DNA of 64,000 bases from Neobacillus drentensis. Lineage in GTDB: Bacteria > Bacillota > Bacilli > Bacillales > Cytobacillaceae. Where the stretch lies: positions 2,098,001 through 2,162,000 of the forward strand of contig NZ_CP091110.1 in NCBI RefSeq assembly GCF_021560175.1. Reading direction: 5' to 3'. Below the pieces are notes generated by a model. It saw nothing but the letters and a program-made list of their open reading frames with translations. It was not told where the DNA came from and did not search any database. Positions 33,414-42,380 of this stretch are shown in pieces. The translations under genes were made by a program, and so were the position numbers. Each line of letters starts with the position of its first letter. The first letter of the stretch is position 1.

Positions 33414-35056
33414 AAAAAATAACACGCTCATGGACACAGAAACGTGATCGGAAATTAGAAAAATTAGAAAGAATAAACAGCTTGATGGATGGAAAATTCA
33501 TCGATACCTCACGAATTGTTGAAGTAATGGAAGCGCTTATCGAGCCAGGGTCAAAGGTCATTTTAGAAGGGGATAACCAAAAACAAGCTTCTTTTTTATC
33601 TCAAAAACTAGTAGAGGTGAATCCATCAAAAGTACATGATTTGCATATGATTATGTCAAGTATTTCCAGACCTGAACATTTGGATATTTTTGAAAGAGGA
33701 ATTGCTGAACGGATTGATTTTTCCTATTGTGGTTCACAAAGTTTACGGGTTGCACAAATGGTTGAAGATGGCACTTTGAAATTAGGAGATATTCATACTT
33801 ACCTAGAATTATTTGGCCGTCTATTTGTTGATTTAATTCCAGATGTCGCATTGGTTGCTGCAGACAAAGCAGATCAAGATGGTAACTTATATACAGGGAA
33901 CAATACAGAAGAAACACCAACCATTGTGGAGGCGGCTGCATTTAAAGATGGGATCGTGATTGTTCAGGTGAATGAAATCGTGGATGAACTGCCACGAGTG
34001 GATATTCCGGCTTCATGGGTAGATGTGGTTGTGAAAGCAGACAAACCGTATGTGTTAGAGGCACTTTTTACTCGCGATCCCCAAAATATTACAGAATTAC
34101 AAATCCTGGCGGGAATGATGGCCATTAAAGGAATCTATGGAAAACATCAAGTACAGTCACTCAATCATGGAATCGGATTTAACACCGCTGCTATTGAACT
34201 GTTATTACCTACATACGGTGAACAGCTTGGTTTAAAAGGGAAAATCGCAAAGCACTGGACCTTAAATCCTCATCCCACGTTGATTCCGGCAATTGAATGT
34301 GGATGGGTAGAAAGTATACACAGCTTTGGCGGTGAAGTAGGAATGGAAAAATATATTGCGGCCCGTCCGGATATATTTTTTGTGGGAAAAGATGGTTCCA
34401 TGCGTTCCAACCGTGCGCTTTCCCAAGTCGCAGGACAATTTGCTGTTGATATGTTTATTGGCTCCACCCTTCAAATGGATCGGGAAGGGAACTCTTCTAC
34501 AGTTACAGCAGGCCGTCTCTCAGGTTTTGGCGGGGCACCAAACATGGGTCATGATCCGCGTGGACGCAGGCATTCAACACCAGCCTGGCTGGATATGATT
34601 GAAAATCCGCATGAACTTTCAAAAGGCAAAAAATTAGTTGTTCAAATGGTTGAAACATTTGGTGCAAATAAAAAGCCAGTATTTGTAGAAAAATTAGATG
34701 CCATTAAAGTTCGTAATGAAGCTGGACTTGCCATCGCACCTGTTATGATTTATGGGGATGATGTGACACATGTCGTAACAGAAGAGGGGATTGCTTACCT
34801 TTATAAAGCAGCAGGCCTTGATGAGCGGAAAAAAGCACTGGCAGCCATTGCAGGGGTTACACCTTTTGGAATGGAAAGTAATGAAAAAGACGTAAAGAAA
34901 TTACGTGAAAAAGGGATTGTTGCTTATCCGGAGGATCTTGGTATTTCAAGGGTACATGCAAAACGTTCACTGCTTGCAGCACAATCCATTAGCGACTTAG
35001 TGAAATGGTCAGATGGTTTGTATGAGCCTACTTCCAAGTTCAGGAGCTGGTCTTAA
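33410..35056 (+). CDS. mdcA: Malonate decarboxylase alpha subunit MdcA
   Basis: A 548-residue acyl-carrier-protein transferase of the CoA-transferase superfamily. It exchanges acetyl for malonyl on the carrier protein, releasing acetate. The N-terminal RSWTQKRDRKLEKLERI, the central EGDNQKQASFLSQKLVEV, and the GRLSGFGGAPNMGHDPRGRRHSTPAW signature are typical. The ATG at 33410 overlaps the mdcH stop; an ATG six codons earlier lacks spacing for a ribosome site. MdcA together with MdcC, MdcD and MdcE makes the biotin-independent decarboxylase. Confidence 0.95.
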   Translation: MKKITRSWTQKRDRKLEKLERINSLMDGKFIDTSRIVEVMEALIEPGSKVILEGDNQKQASFLSQKLVEVNPSKVHDLHMIMSSISRPEHLDIFERGIAERIDFSYCGSQSLRVAQMVEDGTLKLGDIHTYLELFGRLFVDLIPDVALVAADKADQDGNLYTGNNTEETPTIVEAAAFKDGIVIVQVNEIVDELPRVDIPASWVDVVVKADKPYVLEALFTRDPQNITELQILAGMMAIKGIYGKHQVQSLNHGIGFNTAAIELLLPTYGEQLGLKGKIAKHWTLNPHPTLIPAIECGWVESIHSFGGEVGMEKYIAARPDIFFVGKDGSMRSNRALSQVAGQFAVDMFIGSTLQMDREGNSSTVTAGRLSGFGGAPNMGHDPRGRRHSTPAWLDMIENPHELSKGKKLVVQMVETFGANKKPVFVEKLDAIKVRNEAGLAIAPVMIYGDDVTHVVTEEGIAYLYKAAGLDERKKALAAIAGVTPFGMESNEKDVKKLREKGIVAYPEDLGISRVHAKRSLLAAQSISDLVKWSDGLYEPTSKFRSWS

Positions 35057-35057
35057 A

Positions 35058-35882
35058 ATGCTCTCCCTTAATCAAGTAGCCATGGGGAAGGAGTTAGCAT
35101 CAAAAGCGGTAAAAGCATTAATAGATGAAGCCCTTCTAACACCAAAGCCAGGATTAGTAGATACAAGTAATAGTGGCTCCCATTCCGATATGTCAATTGA
35201 TCTCATGCTGCAATCTGCCCAATCATTAGAAACAACATTCAGAGATATAGCAAACGTTTCTTACCTTCACCCTGTCAATCAAGAGCTGCGAGAGAGAATA
35301 GCTTTTATCGGACGTCTTGGAGAAAAGGAGATGCTTTTAGCTACGGGGGGAGTCAATACACATAAAGGAGCTATTTGGGCCATCGGATTATTGACAAGTG
35401 CAAGCGCTGTCTTTCCGGAAGAAAAGAATCCATATAAAATCATGGAGACTGCTGGCGAGATTGCCTCTTTCAAGGATCGATATGAGCCGTTACTCAAGAC
35501 GCATGGGCAAGCAGTTAAGAAGAAATACCGGATCATGAACGCGAAAGAAGAAGCGCAACAGGGTTTTCCTACGATTCGAGACGCGGGATTACCTGCTTTA
35601 CTTAGGGCAAGGAAGGCAGGCAAGTCTGAGCAAGAAGCTCGTATTGAATCACTGCTTGCACTCATGGCTTCAGTAGATGATACATGCATTTTGCACCGTG
35701 GAAGCTGGTCAGATTTAGTAGAAATTAAGCGAATGGCAAAAGAGTTTTTGTTGTGGGATGGTTTTGAAACGATCAAAGGAAGAAAGACTTTTAATTGTTT
35801 AACCGAATACTGTGAATCTAGAAGACTCTCTCCAGGGGGAAGTGCAGATTTATTGGCTGCCATTTTGTTTTTAATAAGTTAA
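35058..35882 (+). CDS. mdcB: Triphosphoribosyl-dephospho-CoA synthase MdcB
   Basis: A 274-residue CitG-family protein. It makes 2'-(5''-triphosphoribosyl)-3'-dephospho-CoA, the precursor of the prosthetic group on MdcC. LLTPKPGLVDTSNSGSHSDM, the TGGVNTHKGAIWAIGLL motif and SVDDTCILHRG are diagnostic. The ATG lies one base after the mdcA stop, with GGAG 11 bases upstream. Its partner is the transferase MdcG at the end of the operon. Confidence 0.93.
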   Translation: MLSLNQVAMGKELASKAVKALIDEALLTPKPGLVDTSNSGSHSDMSIDLMLQSAQSLETTFRDIANVSYLHPVNQELRERIAFIGRLGEKEMLLATGGVNTHKGAIWAIGLLTSASAVFPEEKNPYKIMETAGEIASFKDRYEPLLKTHGQAVKKKYRIMNAKEEAQQGFPTIRDAGLPALLRARKAGKSEQEARIESLLALMASVDDTCILHRGSWSDLVEIKRMAKEFLLWDGFETIKGRKTFNCLTEYCESRRLSPGGSADLLAAILFLIS

Positions 35883-35908
35883 TAGGAAAATTTTGGAGGT
35901 GGACTGGA

Positions 35909-36208
35909 ATGGAAAAACTACAATTTGAGTATACCACTTCACAACCTATTGAGAAAGCAGTACATATAGGTGTCGTGGGGTCGGGGGATTTAGAAATTAT
36001 CCTTGAACCAATACAAGGAAACAAAACAGAGGTCTATATCCTAACAGGTAGTAATGGATTTGGGGAAATATGGAAAAATGTATTAACCCGTTTTTTTAAT
36101 AGATATCCAATTACTGCAAAAATAACTATCCATGATTTTGGCGCTACACCAGGTGTGGTTTCGTTAAGGCTAACCCAAGCGTTGGAGGTGCTTGACCATG
36201 CTGAATAG
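35909..36208 (+). CDS. mdcC: Malonate decarboxylase acyl carrier protein MdcC
   Basis: A 99-residue delta subunit. The serine that carries the phosphoribosyl-dephospho-CoA arm is Ser25 in VGSGDLEIIL, and the C-terminal GATPGVVSLRLTQALE segment is conserved. Acetyl or malonyl is bound as a thioester to this arm during the reaction cycle. GGAGGTGG lies upstream, and the end overlaps mdcDE by 11 bases. Confidence 0.93.
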   Translation: MEKLQFEYTTSQPIEKAVHIGVVGSGDLEIILEPIQGNKTEVYILTGSNGFGEIWKNVLTRFFNRYPITAKITIHDFGATPGVVSLRLTQALEVLDHAE

Positions 36209-37871
36209 TTTCGTAGAATTGAATGGACGTGAACGGGCAAAAGCGTTACTTGACAAAGGGACCTTTCGGGAACTGCTTGGTCCATTAGATCGGTTGGAAT
36301 CCCCACATTTAGAACCCCAAGGAATCGTCCCCCAGAGTGATGATGGCATTATCTTAGCTCTTGGTCAAATCAACTCGAAAAATGTTCTCATCATTTCGAT
36401 GGAAGGTGCTTTTCAAGGCGGAGGTATCGGTGAAGTTAGTGGAGCAAAAATCTCTGCCTCACTTGAATTGGTTCTTGAGGAAAATAAACAAGGTAAAACC
36501 ATTTATCCTATCATCATATTTGATACGGGTGGTGTCCGGTTACAGGAAGCCAATTATGGCTTGCTCTCTATTTCCGAAATTGCCAATCAAATTGTGGCAC
36601 TGCGAAACTATGTTCCAGTCGTTGGAATTATTCCCGGCCGGGTAGGTGCTTTCGGTGGAATGTCCATTACAGCCGTATTATGTACCACTTTAATTGCCAC
36701 TAATAAAGCACGTTTAGGACTAAATGGACCGGAAGTGATTGAACAAGAAGCGGGTGTAATGGAATTTGATTCAAAGGATCAAGCTTTAATTTGGAATACA
36801 ATAGGATCGAAACAGCGGCTTAAAATAGGATTAATAGATGCAGTGGTGGAAGATGATACGGAAGTCATTAATCATACCCTTGATTCAGCCTTAACTCATA
36901 AAGCGAATCCAGCCAAAACGGAAAAAGTAGATTTCTATCTAACCTTATTAAATGACATCAATTTATCCTTAGAATGGACACCAGAAAAGTATACGGCCTA
37001 TTTTAATCAGCTTCAGCCGGTCCAACAAGCTGTTCCGCTGGCGAGAGAAGGGCAGTCAGCTTCTTCAAACAGCAGAGGATATAAATGGTTCTCCAATCTA
37101 ACAGGTATCGTTCATCCGACAAGTTCCGTCCCATCGGTATTAGCTGCAGATATTGAAAAGAATGGTCAATTGTGCCGGTATATTTCCATTGTTCCAGATC
37201 CAACTAATAAATTTCCTCGTGTACGGAATGGCGAAGCAGGGCTGTTGGAAGGATGGACGGTTGCTCAAGTTGTACGGGATGTTATTCAACAAGATGAAAA
37301 CAAAGAGATGAAACGCCCGATTGTAGCTATTATTGATGTTCCAAGTCAAGCCTATGGATATAAGGAAGAATTGATTGGGATTAACTTAGCGTTGGCAGCA
37401 AGTGCAGACGCATATGCAACAGCGCGGCAAAAAGGACATCCTGTTATTGGGCTGATTGTAGGGAACGCTATTTCAGGCGGCTTTTTGGCGCATGGGCTGC
37501 AGTCGAATCGGCTTATTGCATTAGACGATGAAAAAATTACGATTCAAGCGATGTCAAAAGCTTCTGCTGCCCGAGTTACAAAACGTTCCATTACAGAGCT
37601 AGAGGAAGCGACGAAAAAGGTACCTGCAATGGCATATGATGTTCGCAGCTATCGTACATTAGGTGCATTATATAAACTGGTTTCAACTATTAATCCTGAT
37701 CAACCAACAGAAGAAAATATTGAAGAAATTGAACAAATTTTGGTGGAAGCAATTAATAGCACGAAAGGCACTGTAACAGATTTAAGTTTCCGGCTCAATA
37801 CAAAAGAAGCATTAGCTGGGGGACGTGCTGCAACCATCAAGGTTCGGGAGCGGTTGTCAGAACAATGGTAA
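36198..37871 (+). CDS. mdcDE: Fused malonate decarboxylase beta-gamma subunit MdcD-MdcE
   Basis: A 557-residue fusion of two crotonase-fold carboxyltransferase-like parts. Residues 1 to about 280 are MdcD, with FQGGGIGEVSGAKISASLEL, GRVGAFGGMSITA and NGPEVIEQEAGV. After a short linker with serines (about 280-290), MdcE follows with GIVHPTSSVPSVL, IVPDPTNKFPRVRNGEAGLLEGWTVA and IVGNAISGGFLAHG. Together they decarboxylate malonyl-S-ACP to acetyl-S-ACP. MdcD and MdcE are separate in the well-studied Pseudomonas and Klebsiella systems. The ATG at 36198 has GGAGG nine bases upstream. The stop overlaps mdcG. Confidence 0.92.
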   Translation: MLNSFVELNGRERAKALLDKGTFRELLGPLDRLESPHLEPQGIVPQSDDGIILALGQINSKNVLIISMEGAFQGGGIGEVSGAKISASLELVLEENKQGKTIYPIIIFDTGGVRLQEANYGLLSISEIANQIVALRNYVPVVGIIPGRVGAFGGMSITAVLCTTLIATNKARLGLNGPEVIEQEAGVMEFDSKDQALIWNTIGSKQRLKIGLIDAVVEDDTEVINHTLDSALTHKANPAKTEKVDFYLTLLNDINLSLEWTPEKYTAYFNQLQPVQQAVPLAREGQSASSNSRGYKWFSNLTGIVHPTSSVPSVLAADIEKNGQLCRYISIVPDPTNKFPRVRNGEAGLLEGWTVAQVVRDVIQQDENKEMKRPIVAIIDVPSQAYGYKEELIGINLALAASADAYATARQKGHPVIGLIVGNAISGGFLAHGLQSNRLIALDDEKITIQAMSKASAARVTKRSITELEEATKKVPAMAYDVRSYRTLGALYKLVSTINPDQPTEENIEEIEQILVEAINSTKGTVTDLSFRLNTKEALAGGRAATIKVRERLSEQW

Positions 37872-38497
37872 TTCGACCACATGATCTGATAGAAATATCA
37901 GACTTATCTCTATTGAAATGGAATGAAGAGAATGATTGGGCAGGCCCCTCATTGGAACGTACTCCTTTCGTAGTTGTACGCCGAGCGGAAAGGCCTAATC
38001 AGGATTGTATCCCCGTAGGAATTCGTGGATATCATCGTAATCAGCGTGAACCTGCATTCCTTCATCAAAATGGTATTAAAAACATCCTTTCTCCTTATTG
38101 GCTGAAAGAACAGAGAATGTGGAAAAGATTAAATGATGAAAGAAAACAGCTGCCTGTTATAGCTGTTATGGATTTAGTCATGGAAATCATGTCGGAATGG
38201 CACTGGGGTCCTACTGGAAGTGCAGGTTTTGAAATGACAACCGGATATCCAGCTTTGAAAGTAACAAGTGATCTCGATCTGGTGATAGATGCACCGGAGG
38301 AATTTGATTTTAACAAAGCAAAAAAAATGCTTCAAACATTAGATACATTAAGTATTCGGATTGATATTCAAGTGGAGACGGGGAACGGTGCGTTTTTATT
38401 ACGAGAATTTATTGAGCAACGGACGAAAACGGTGGTTCTTCGCACAAATTCTGGTCCCCAGCTAGTGAGAAATCCATGGACAGTACGAGTAAAATAA
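37865..38497 (+). CDS. mdcG: Malonate decarboxylase holo-ACP synthase MdcG
   Basis: A 210-residue nucleotidyltransferase that attaches the phosphoribosyl-dephospho-CoA group made by MdcB to Ser25 of MdcC. The WHWGPTGSAGFEMTTGYPALKVTSDLDL segment contains the G-S and D-x-D catalytic pattern of the family. Its ATG overlaps the mdcDE stop. It closes the operon and a strong terminator follows. Confidence 0.92.
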   Translation: MVIRPHDLIEISDLSLLKWNEENDWAGPSLERTPFVVVRRAERPNQDCIPVGIRGYHRNQREPAFLHQNGIKNILSPYWLKEQRMWKRLNDERKQLPVIAVMDLVMEIMSEWHWGPTGSAGFEMTTGYPALKVTSDLDLVIDAPEEFDFNKAKKMLQTLDTLSIRIDIQVETGNGAFLLREFIEQRTKTVVLRTNSGPQLVRNPWTVRVK

Positions 38498-38830
38498 TAG
38501 AGATTAAATGGCTTCATAGAAAAAATCTATCAAATCAGGCTGAAATTGCAAAAAACGCCTTCAAATTTCGAATTTGAAGGCGTTTTTTGCGTTTAGCCCC
38601 AAGAAATGCCCTCAAATTCGAAAAATGGTCGTTCGCTTTACTTCGCATATATCGATATTGTAGAGGTGTTGATGACAGGGACTTTTCCATAAAGCCCTAG
38701 CAGAGAAAAGAATGATGAAGGGTTGTCAAAAACAATTCACAATTCTAATGAATAACATATGTCCTTTTACCTCATTTATCTATATATCGTATATGAAGGA
38801 ATTTTAATAGAAGAAAGGCAGTGGTTGAGA
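38498..38830. other. Intergenic interval after the mdc operon
   Basis: 333 bases with the mdc terminator at its left. A second CCCTCAAATTCGAA stretch right after it echoes part of the terminator stem. Otherwise I see nothing. Confidence 0.5.
38551..38588 (+). terminator. Terminator of the mdc operon
   Basis: A 17-bp perfect stem (AAAAACGCCTTCAAATT and its complement) with a three-base loop and a T run. It could work both ways. Confidence 0.9.
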
Positions 38831-39049
38831 ATGGCAAGGTTTAGAATGGTGTATACCGATTTTTGGAAGAATCCGATTGTTTTGGAGGAGATGACGCCAG
38901 AAGACAGATACTTCTATTTATACCTTTTGACCAATCCAAATACAACTCAAATTGGAATCTATAAGATTACGAAAAAGCAAATGGCTTTTGATCTGGGTTA
39001 TTCAATTGAGACTGTCCAATCGTTAATGGAACGATTTACTCGGCATTAA
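38831..39049 (+). pseudogene. Truncated DnaD-like replication protein gene
   Basis: 72 residues, MARFRMVYTDFWKNP...RFTRH, matching the N-terminal winged-helix part of DnaD-like replication initiator proteins of bacilli and their phages. These proteins are normally 200 or more residues and continue HKLIRY; here a stop follows RFTRH, while the next frame reads LIRK, consistent with a small deletion. A terminator-like hairpin comes right after, so the remainder is gone. GAG-rich sequence precedes the ATG but no strong ribosome site. Confidence 0.6.
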
Positions 39050-39059
39050 TTCGGAAGAT

Positions 39060-39098
39060 AACACTATATAAGAGGAATGATTCATCCTATATAGTGTT
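39060..39098. terminator. Hairpin between the DnaD-like remnant and the permease gene
   Basis: AACACTATATA / TATATAGTGTT, 11-bp perfect stem with a 17-base loop, between convergent genes. AT-rich, so a weak terminator. Confidence 0.5.
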
Positions 39099-39184
39099 AA
39101 CGTCCTTTGCTTTTTTCAATTCAGTATAAAAAATAGTTATCCACGATTTCTCTTCTTAAGTAACCACTAGAAGACTCATTCATC

Positions 39185-40720
39185 CTACATAGATATTTCT
39201 TTTGGCTCGTTTTGCTCAGAGCTATATTTTTTAGGAATCGCATCATTATACGGCATACTACTATGTCCATAGCTGCGATGAATCATCATATACACTAATC
39301 CAGTAACAACAACTACCACTCCTGAAATGAGCACGATATAGTTATCATACCACGGTGCATCTGGCGTTCTTGGCCAGCACATGTTAATCATAGCGATTAT
39401 TCCGTAAACAAGTGCACCAATATTGATAGGCAGTCCCCACTTACCTAATTGATACCTGCCATTTGGCTTCCATCCTTTAATTCTAGCTCGAAGTGCAGCC
39501 AGGACAACTAGTTGGAATCCAAGATAAATGCCAAAAGCCGCAAAACTGACTATCTTTGTGATCGCGTCTGTTGACACTTTTGATCCAAGCACAATCATGG
39601 CAGGAGCAAAAGCCGCAAGAAGAAGGGCGTATGGTGGGATGTGCCGAGTAGTGGAAAACTTCTTTAATAATCGGCTTCCTACGATCATATCATCACGTCC
39701 ATACGAATAAGCAAGTCTGCTTGCTGCCGCCTGTAAACTCATTGCACAAGATAGGAAAGAAATTACTACAATACCCAATACAACTTTTGCTCCAATAGGG
39801 CCAAATGCATTGTTTAGTATGGTATCTACTGGCGTAACGTCCTTACCAGCGATAACTGCTGGGATATCAGCAACGGCAAGGATTAAAGAGATACAAACAA
39901 AGGTTGCCGCAGCACCACCGATGTAAATCGTACGACGCATTGCCTTCGGGATAAGAACACCCGGATTCGGTACTTCTTCAGCTACATCACCACAAGCTTC
40001 GAACCCATAATATTGAAAAATTCCAATTAATGAAGCTGCTGCAAAAGCAACAAAGTAACTACCACTACCCTGAGCACCAAAAGAATCAAAGAGTACTTCA
40101 AGACCGTGATGTCTTTCTGTTAATAGCAACCAGCCACCAACTACAAGCGCACCAATTATCTCAGCAGCAAAACCAATAATGGCTGCAGTTGCAAGAACTT
40201 TCGTACCAAGAAAATTAATGATAGTTGCTAGTATAAGAATGATTAAAGCACTTATAATCGTTGAGTCAACAGACGCTTCAAAACCTAAAATTTGTCCTAG
40301 AAAAGGTCCAGCTCCGTACACAACACTGGCAATCGTAACAAGCAAAGCAATTAAGTAAACCCAGCCAGTCATCCAAGCCCACTTGCGCCCCCATAATCTT
40401 CGGGCCCAAGGATAAACTCCCCCTGAAACAGGGTATTGCGCAACAATCTCACTAAAGTTAAGTGCGACTAATAATTGTCCAAGTCCAACGATAACAAAAC
40501 TCCAGATCATTGGTGGTCCGCCTACCGCAAGTGCGTAGGCAAATAGTGTGTATACACCTACTACAGGAGAAAGATAAGTGAACCCAAGTGAAAAGTTTGC
40601 CCATGGACTCATGTCGCGACGGAATTCAGATTTATATCCAAGCGATTCAAGATGAGCAGCATCACTATCATGATGTTCTGAAGCAGAGCCGCCATTTTTG
40701 CTGTTCAGATTTTCTTGCAT
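39185..40720 (-). CDS. APC-superfamily amino acid/amine permease
   Basis: A 511-residue membrane transporter with about 12 helices of the APC (BAT/ACT-like) family. Cytoplasmic N-terminal FRRDMSPWANFSLGFTYLSPVVGVYT, the YPVSGGVYPWARRLWG motif and GFEACGDVAEEVPNPGVLIPKAMRR are typical of this group, which moves GABA, amino acids, choline or other amines. It is the last gene on the minus strand behind an N-demethylase operon, about 100 bases after the aldehyde dehydrogenase, so uptake of the amine substrate is the likely role. The ATG at 40720 with AAAGGAGG upstream is preferred to 40765. Confidence 0.85.
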   Translation of the reverse strand: MQENLNSKNGGSASEHHDSDAAHLESLGYKSEFRRDMSPWANFSLGFTYLSPVVGVYTLFAYALAVGGPPMIWSFVIVGLGQLLVALNFSEIVAQYPVSGGVYPWARRLWGRKWAWMTGWVYLIALLVTIASVVYGAGPFLGQILGFEASVDSTIISALIILILATIINFLGTKVLATAAIIGFAAEIIGALVVGGWLLLTERHHGLEVLFDSFGAQGSGSYFVAFAAASLIGIFQYYGFEACGDVAEEVPNPGVLIPKAMRRTIYIGGAAATFVCISLILAVADIPAVIAGKDVTPVDTILNNAFGPIGAKVVLGIVVISFLSCAMSLQAAASRLAYSYGRDDMIVGSRLLKKFSTTRHIPPYALLLAAFAPAMIVLGSKVSTDAITKIVSFAAFGIYLGFQLVVLAALRARIKGWKPNGRYQLGKWGLPINIGALVYGIIAMINMCWPRTPDAPWYDNYIVLISGVVVVVTGLVYMMIHRSYGHSSMPYNDAIPKKYSSEQNEPKEISM

Positions 40721-40821
40721 AATTTGAGCCTCCTTTAAAATAGTAGTTATATTCCTATTTGCCATTACTGTGTAACTATATAGTTATTTTACTATTAAAC
40801 AACCATTACTTAGTTAGAAAG

Positions 40822-42318
40822 TTATTTATTGTTTGAAAACCAGCCTGTTGGCCCCACAGCAAGATTAATGTTAATTTGTTTCACTTCTTGAAATTCTTCT
40901 AATCCAAATGTTCCAAGGCTTGAACCAATGCCACTTTGTTTATATCCATGCCATGGCGCTTCATTGTAAGTTGGTCCATAAGCGTTAATCCAGGTAATAC
41001 CAGCACGTACTTGTTTAATCACACGCAGCGCTTTTGCCCCATCTGAAGTGAATACGCCGCCGGCAAGACCATAGATGGTGTCATTTGCCAGTTTAATTGC
41101 TTCTTCTTCATCTTTGAACTTTTGAATAACGGCAACAGGTCCGAAGATTTCTTCCTTTACGATCCTCATCTCTGAAGATACATCAATGAATACGGTTGGT
41201 TCAACAAAGAATCCTTTATCTAACCCATTTTCTGTAACACGATTCCCACCGCAGGCTAATGTTGCACCTTCTTTTTTACCAATTTCGATGTAATCTAGAA
41301 TAGTATTAAGCTGTGCTTCACTAACAATGGCACCCATTTCGGAATCTTCTTCTAATCCAGGTCCAACTTTAATATCTTTGGCGCGTCTTACGAACTCCTC
41401 AACAAATTGATCATAAATGCTTTCTTCAACAATAATTCGGCTTCCTGCAGAACATACTTGACCAGAGCCATAGAAAATACCAAGTAATGCATGATCAACA
41501 GCGGCTTCAAAATCGGCATCGGCAAATATAATATTTGGTGATTTTCCACCTAATTCAAGGGAGATTTTTTTCAAATTGCCTGCAGCGTTACGCATAATAC
41601 TTCTTCCTACCTCAGTGCTACCTGTAAATGAAACCATATCTACATCATGGCTGGCTGCGATTACCTCGCCAATTATAGAGCCTTTTCCTAATACTAAATT
41701 GACAACACCTTTCGGGACACCGACTTCTTCAATAATTTCAACTAATTTCGTTGCAGTTACTGGAGTGATTTCAGCTGGCTTATATACAATCGTATTTCCA
41801 GCCGCTAAAGCAGGAGCAAATTTCCAGACGCTCATCAGTAATGGGAAATTCCAAGGAACAATTAACCCTGTAACCCCTACTGGTTCACGTACTACCATCG
41901 CTTGCATTGGATCGGCAACATGATATGTTTGTCCATCCGGGGTTCTAATTAGGCCTGCATAATAGCGGAAACAAGAGGCAGCATCACTTATATCAATATC
42001 AGCTTCCGCTTTAATTTTCCCATTATCTTTTACCTCAAGTTCTACTAGTTCATCGTGGTTTTCATCAATTTTATCAGCAATTTTTAATAGGTAATCCGCA
42101 CGCTCTTGTGCACTTAGATTAGACCAAACACCGCTTTCAAACGTTTCTTTTGCCGCTTTAATGGCTTCTTTGGTTTCTTCAACTGTTGCTCTAGGAGCAA
42201 TAGCAATTAATTCACCATTCGCCGGATTAATTACCTTATTGGTATCTGGATTACTAGAAAGTTTCCATTCACCATTAATATACATTTTTAGTTCTAATAA
42301 TTGAGTGGTAATTGTCAT
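40822..42318 (-). CDS. NAD(P)-dependent aldehyde dehydrogenase
   Basis: A 498-residue ALDH of the betaine-aldehyde/phenylacetaldehyde type. The catalytic glutamate is in LELGGKSPN and the nucleophilic cysteine in GSGQVCSAGSR. NAD-binding PWNFPLLM and FTGSTEVGR are intact. In this operon it would oxidise an aldehyde released by oxidative N-dealkylation or derived from the remaining amine. GGAGG lies eight bases before the ATG. The intergenic distance to the reductase gene upstream is about 60 bases. Confidence 0.9.
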   Translation of the reverse strand: MTITTQLLELKMYINGEWKLSSNPDTNKVINPANGELIAIAPRATVEETKEAIKAAKETFESGVWSNLSAQERADYLLKIADKIDENHDELVELEVKDNGKIKAEADIDISDAASCFRYYAGLIRTPDGQTYHVADPMQAMVVREPVGVTGLIVPWNFPLLMSVWKFAPALAAGNTIVYKPAEITPVTATKLVEIIEEVGVPKGVVNLVLGKGSIIGEVIAASHDVDMVSFTGSTEVGRSIMRNAAGNLKKISLELGGKSPNIIFADADFEAAVDHALLGIFYGSGQVCSAGSRIIVEESIYDQFVEEFVRRAKDIKVGPGLEEDSEMGAIVSEAQLNTILDYIEIGKKEGATLACGGNRVTENGLDKGFFVEPTVFIDVSSEMRIVKEEIFGPVAVIQKFKDEEEAIKLANDTIYGLAGGVFTSDGAKALRVIKQVRAGITWINAYGPTYNEAPWHGYKQSGIGSSLGTFGLEEFQEVKQININLAVGPTGWFSNNK

Positions 42319-42380
42319 AAGAATTGCCTCCTAAATAGTGGATGTTTATTATATAAATCTATTAATAAAGAAAGGTTTTA

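Noticed and set aside
35279-35863. Long minus-strand open frame opposite mdcB
   Set aside because: A shadow of the mdcB codon pattern; mdcB itself is strongly conserved and no start signal exists on the other strand.
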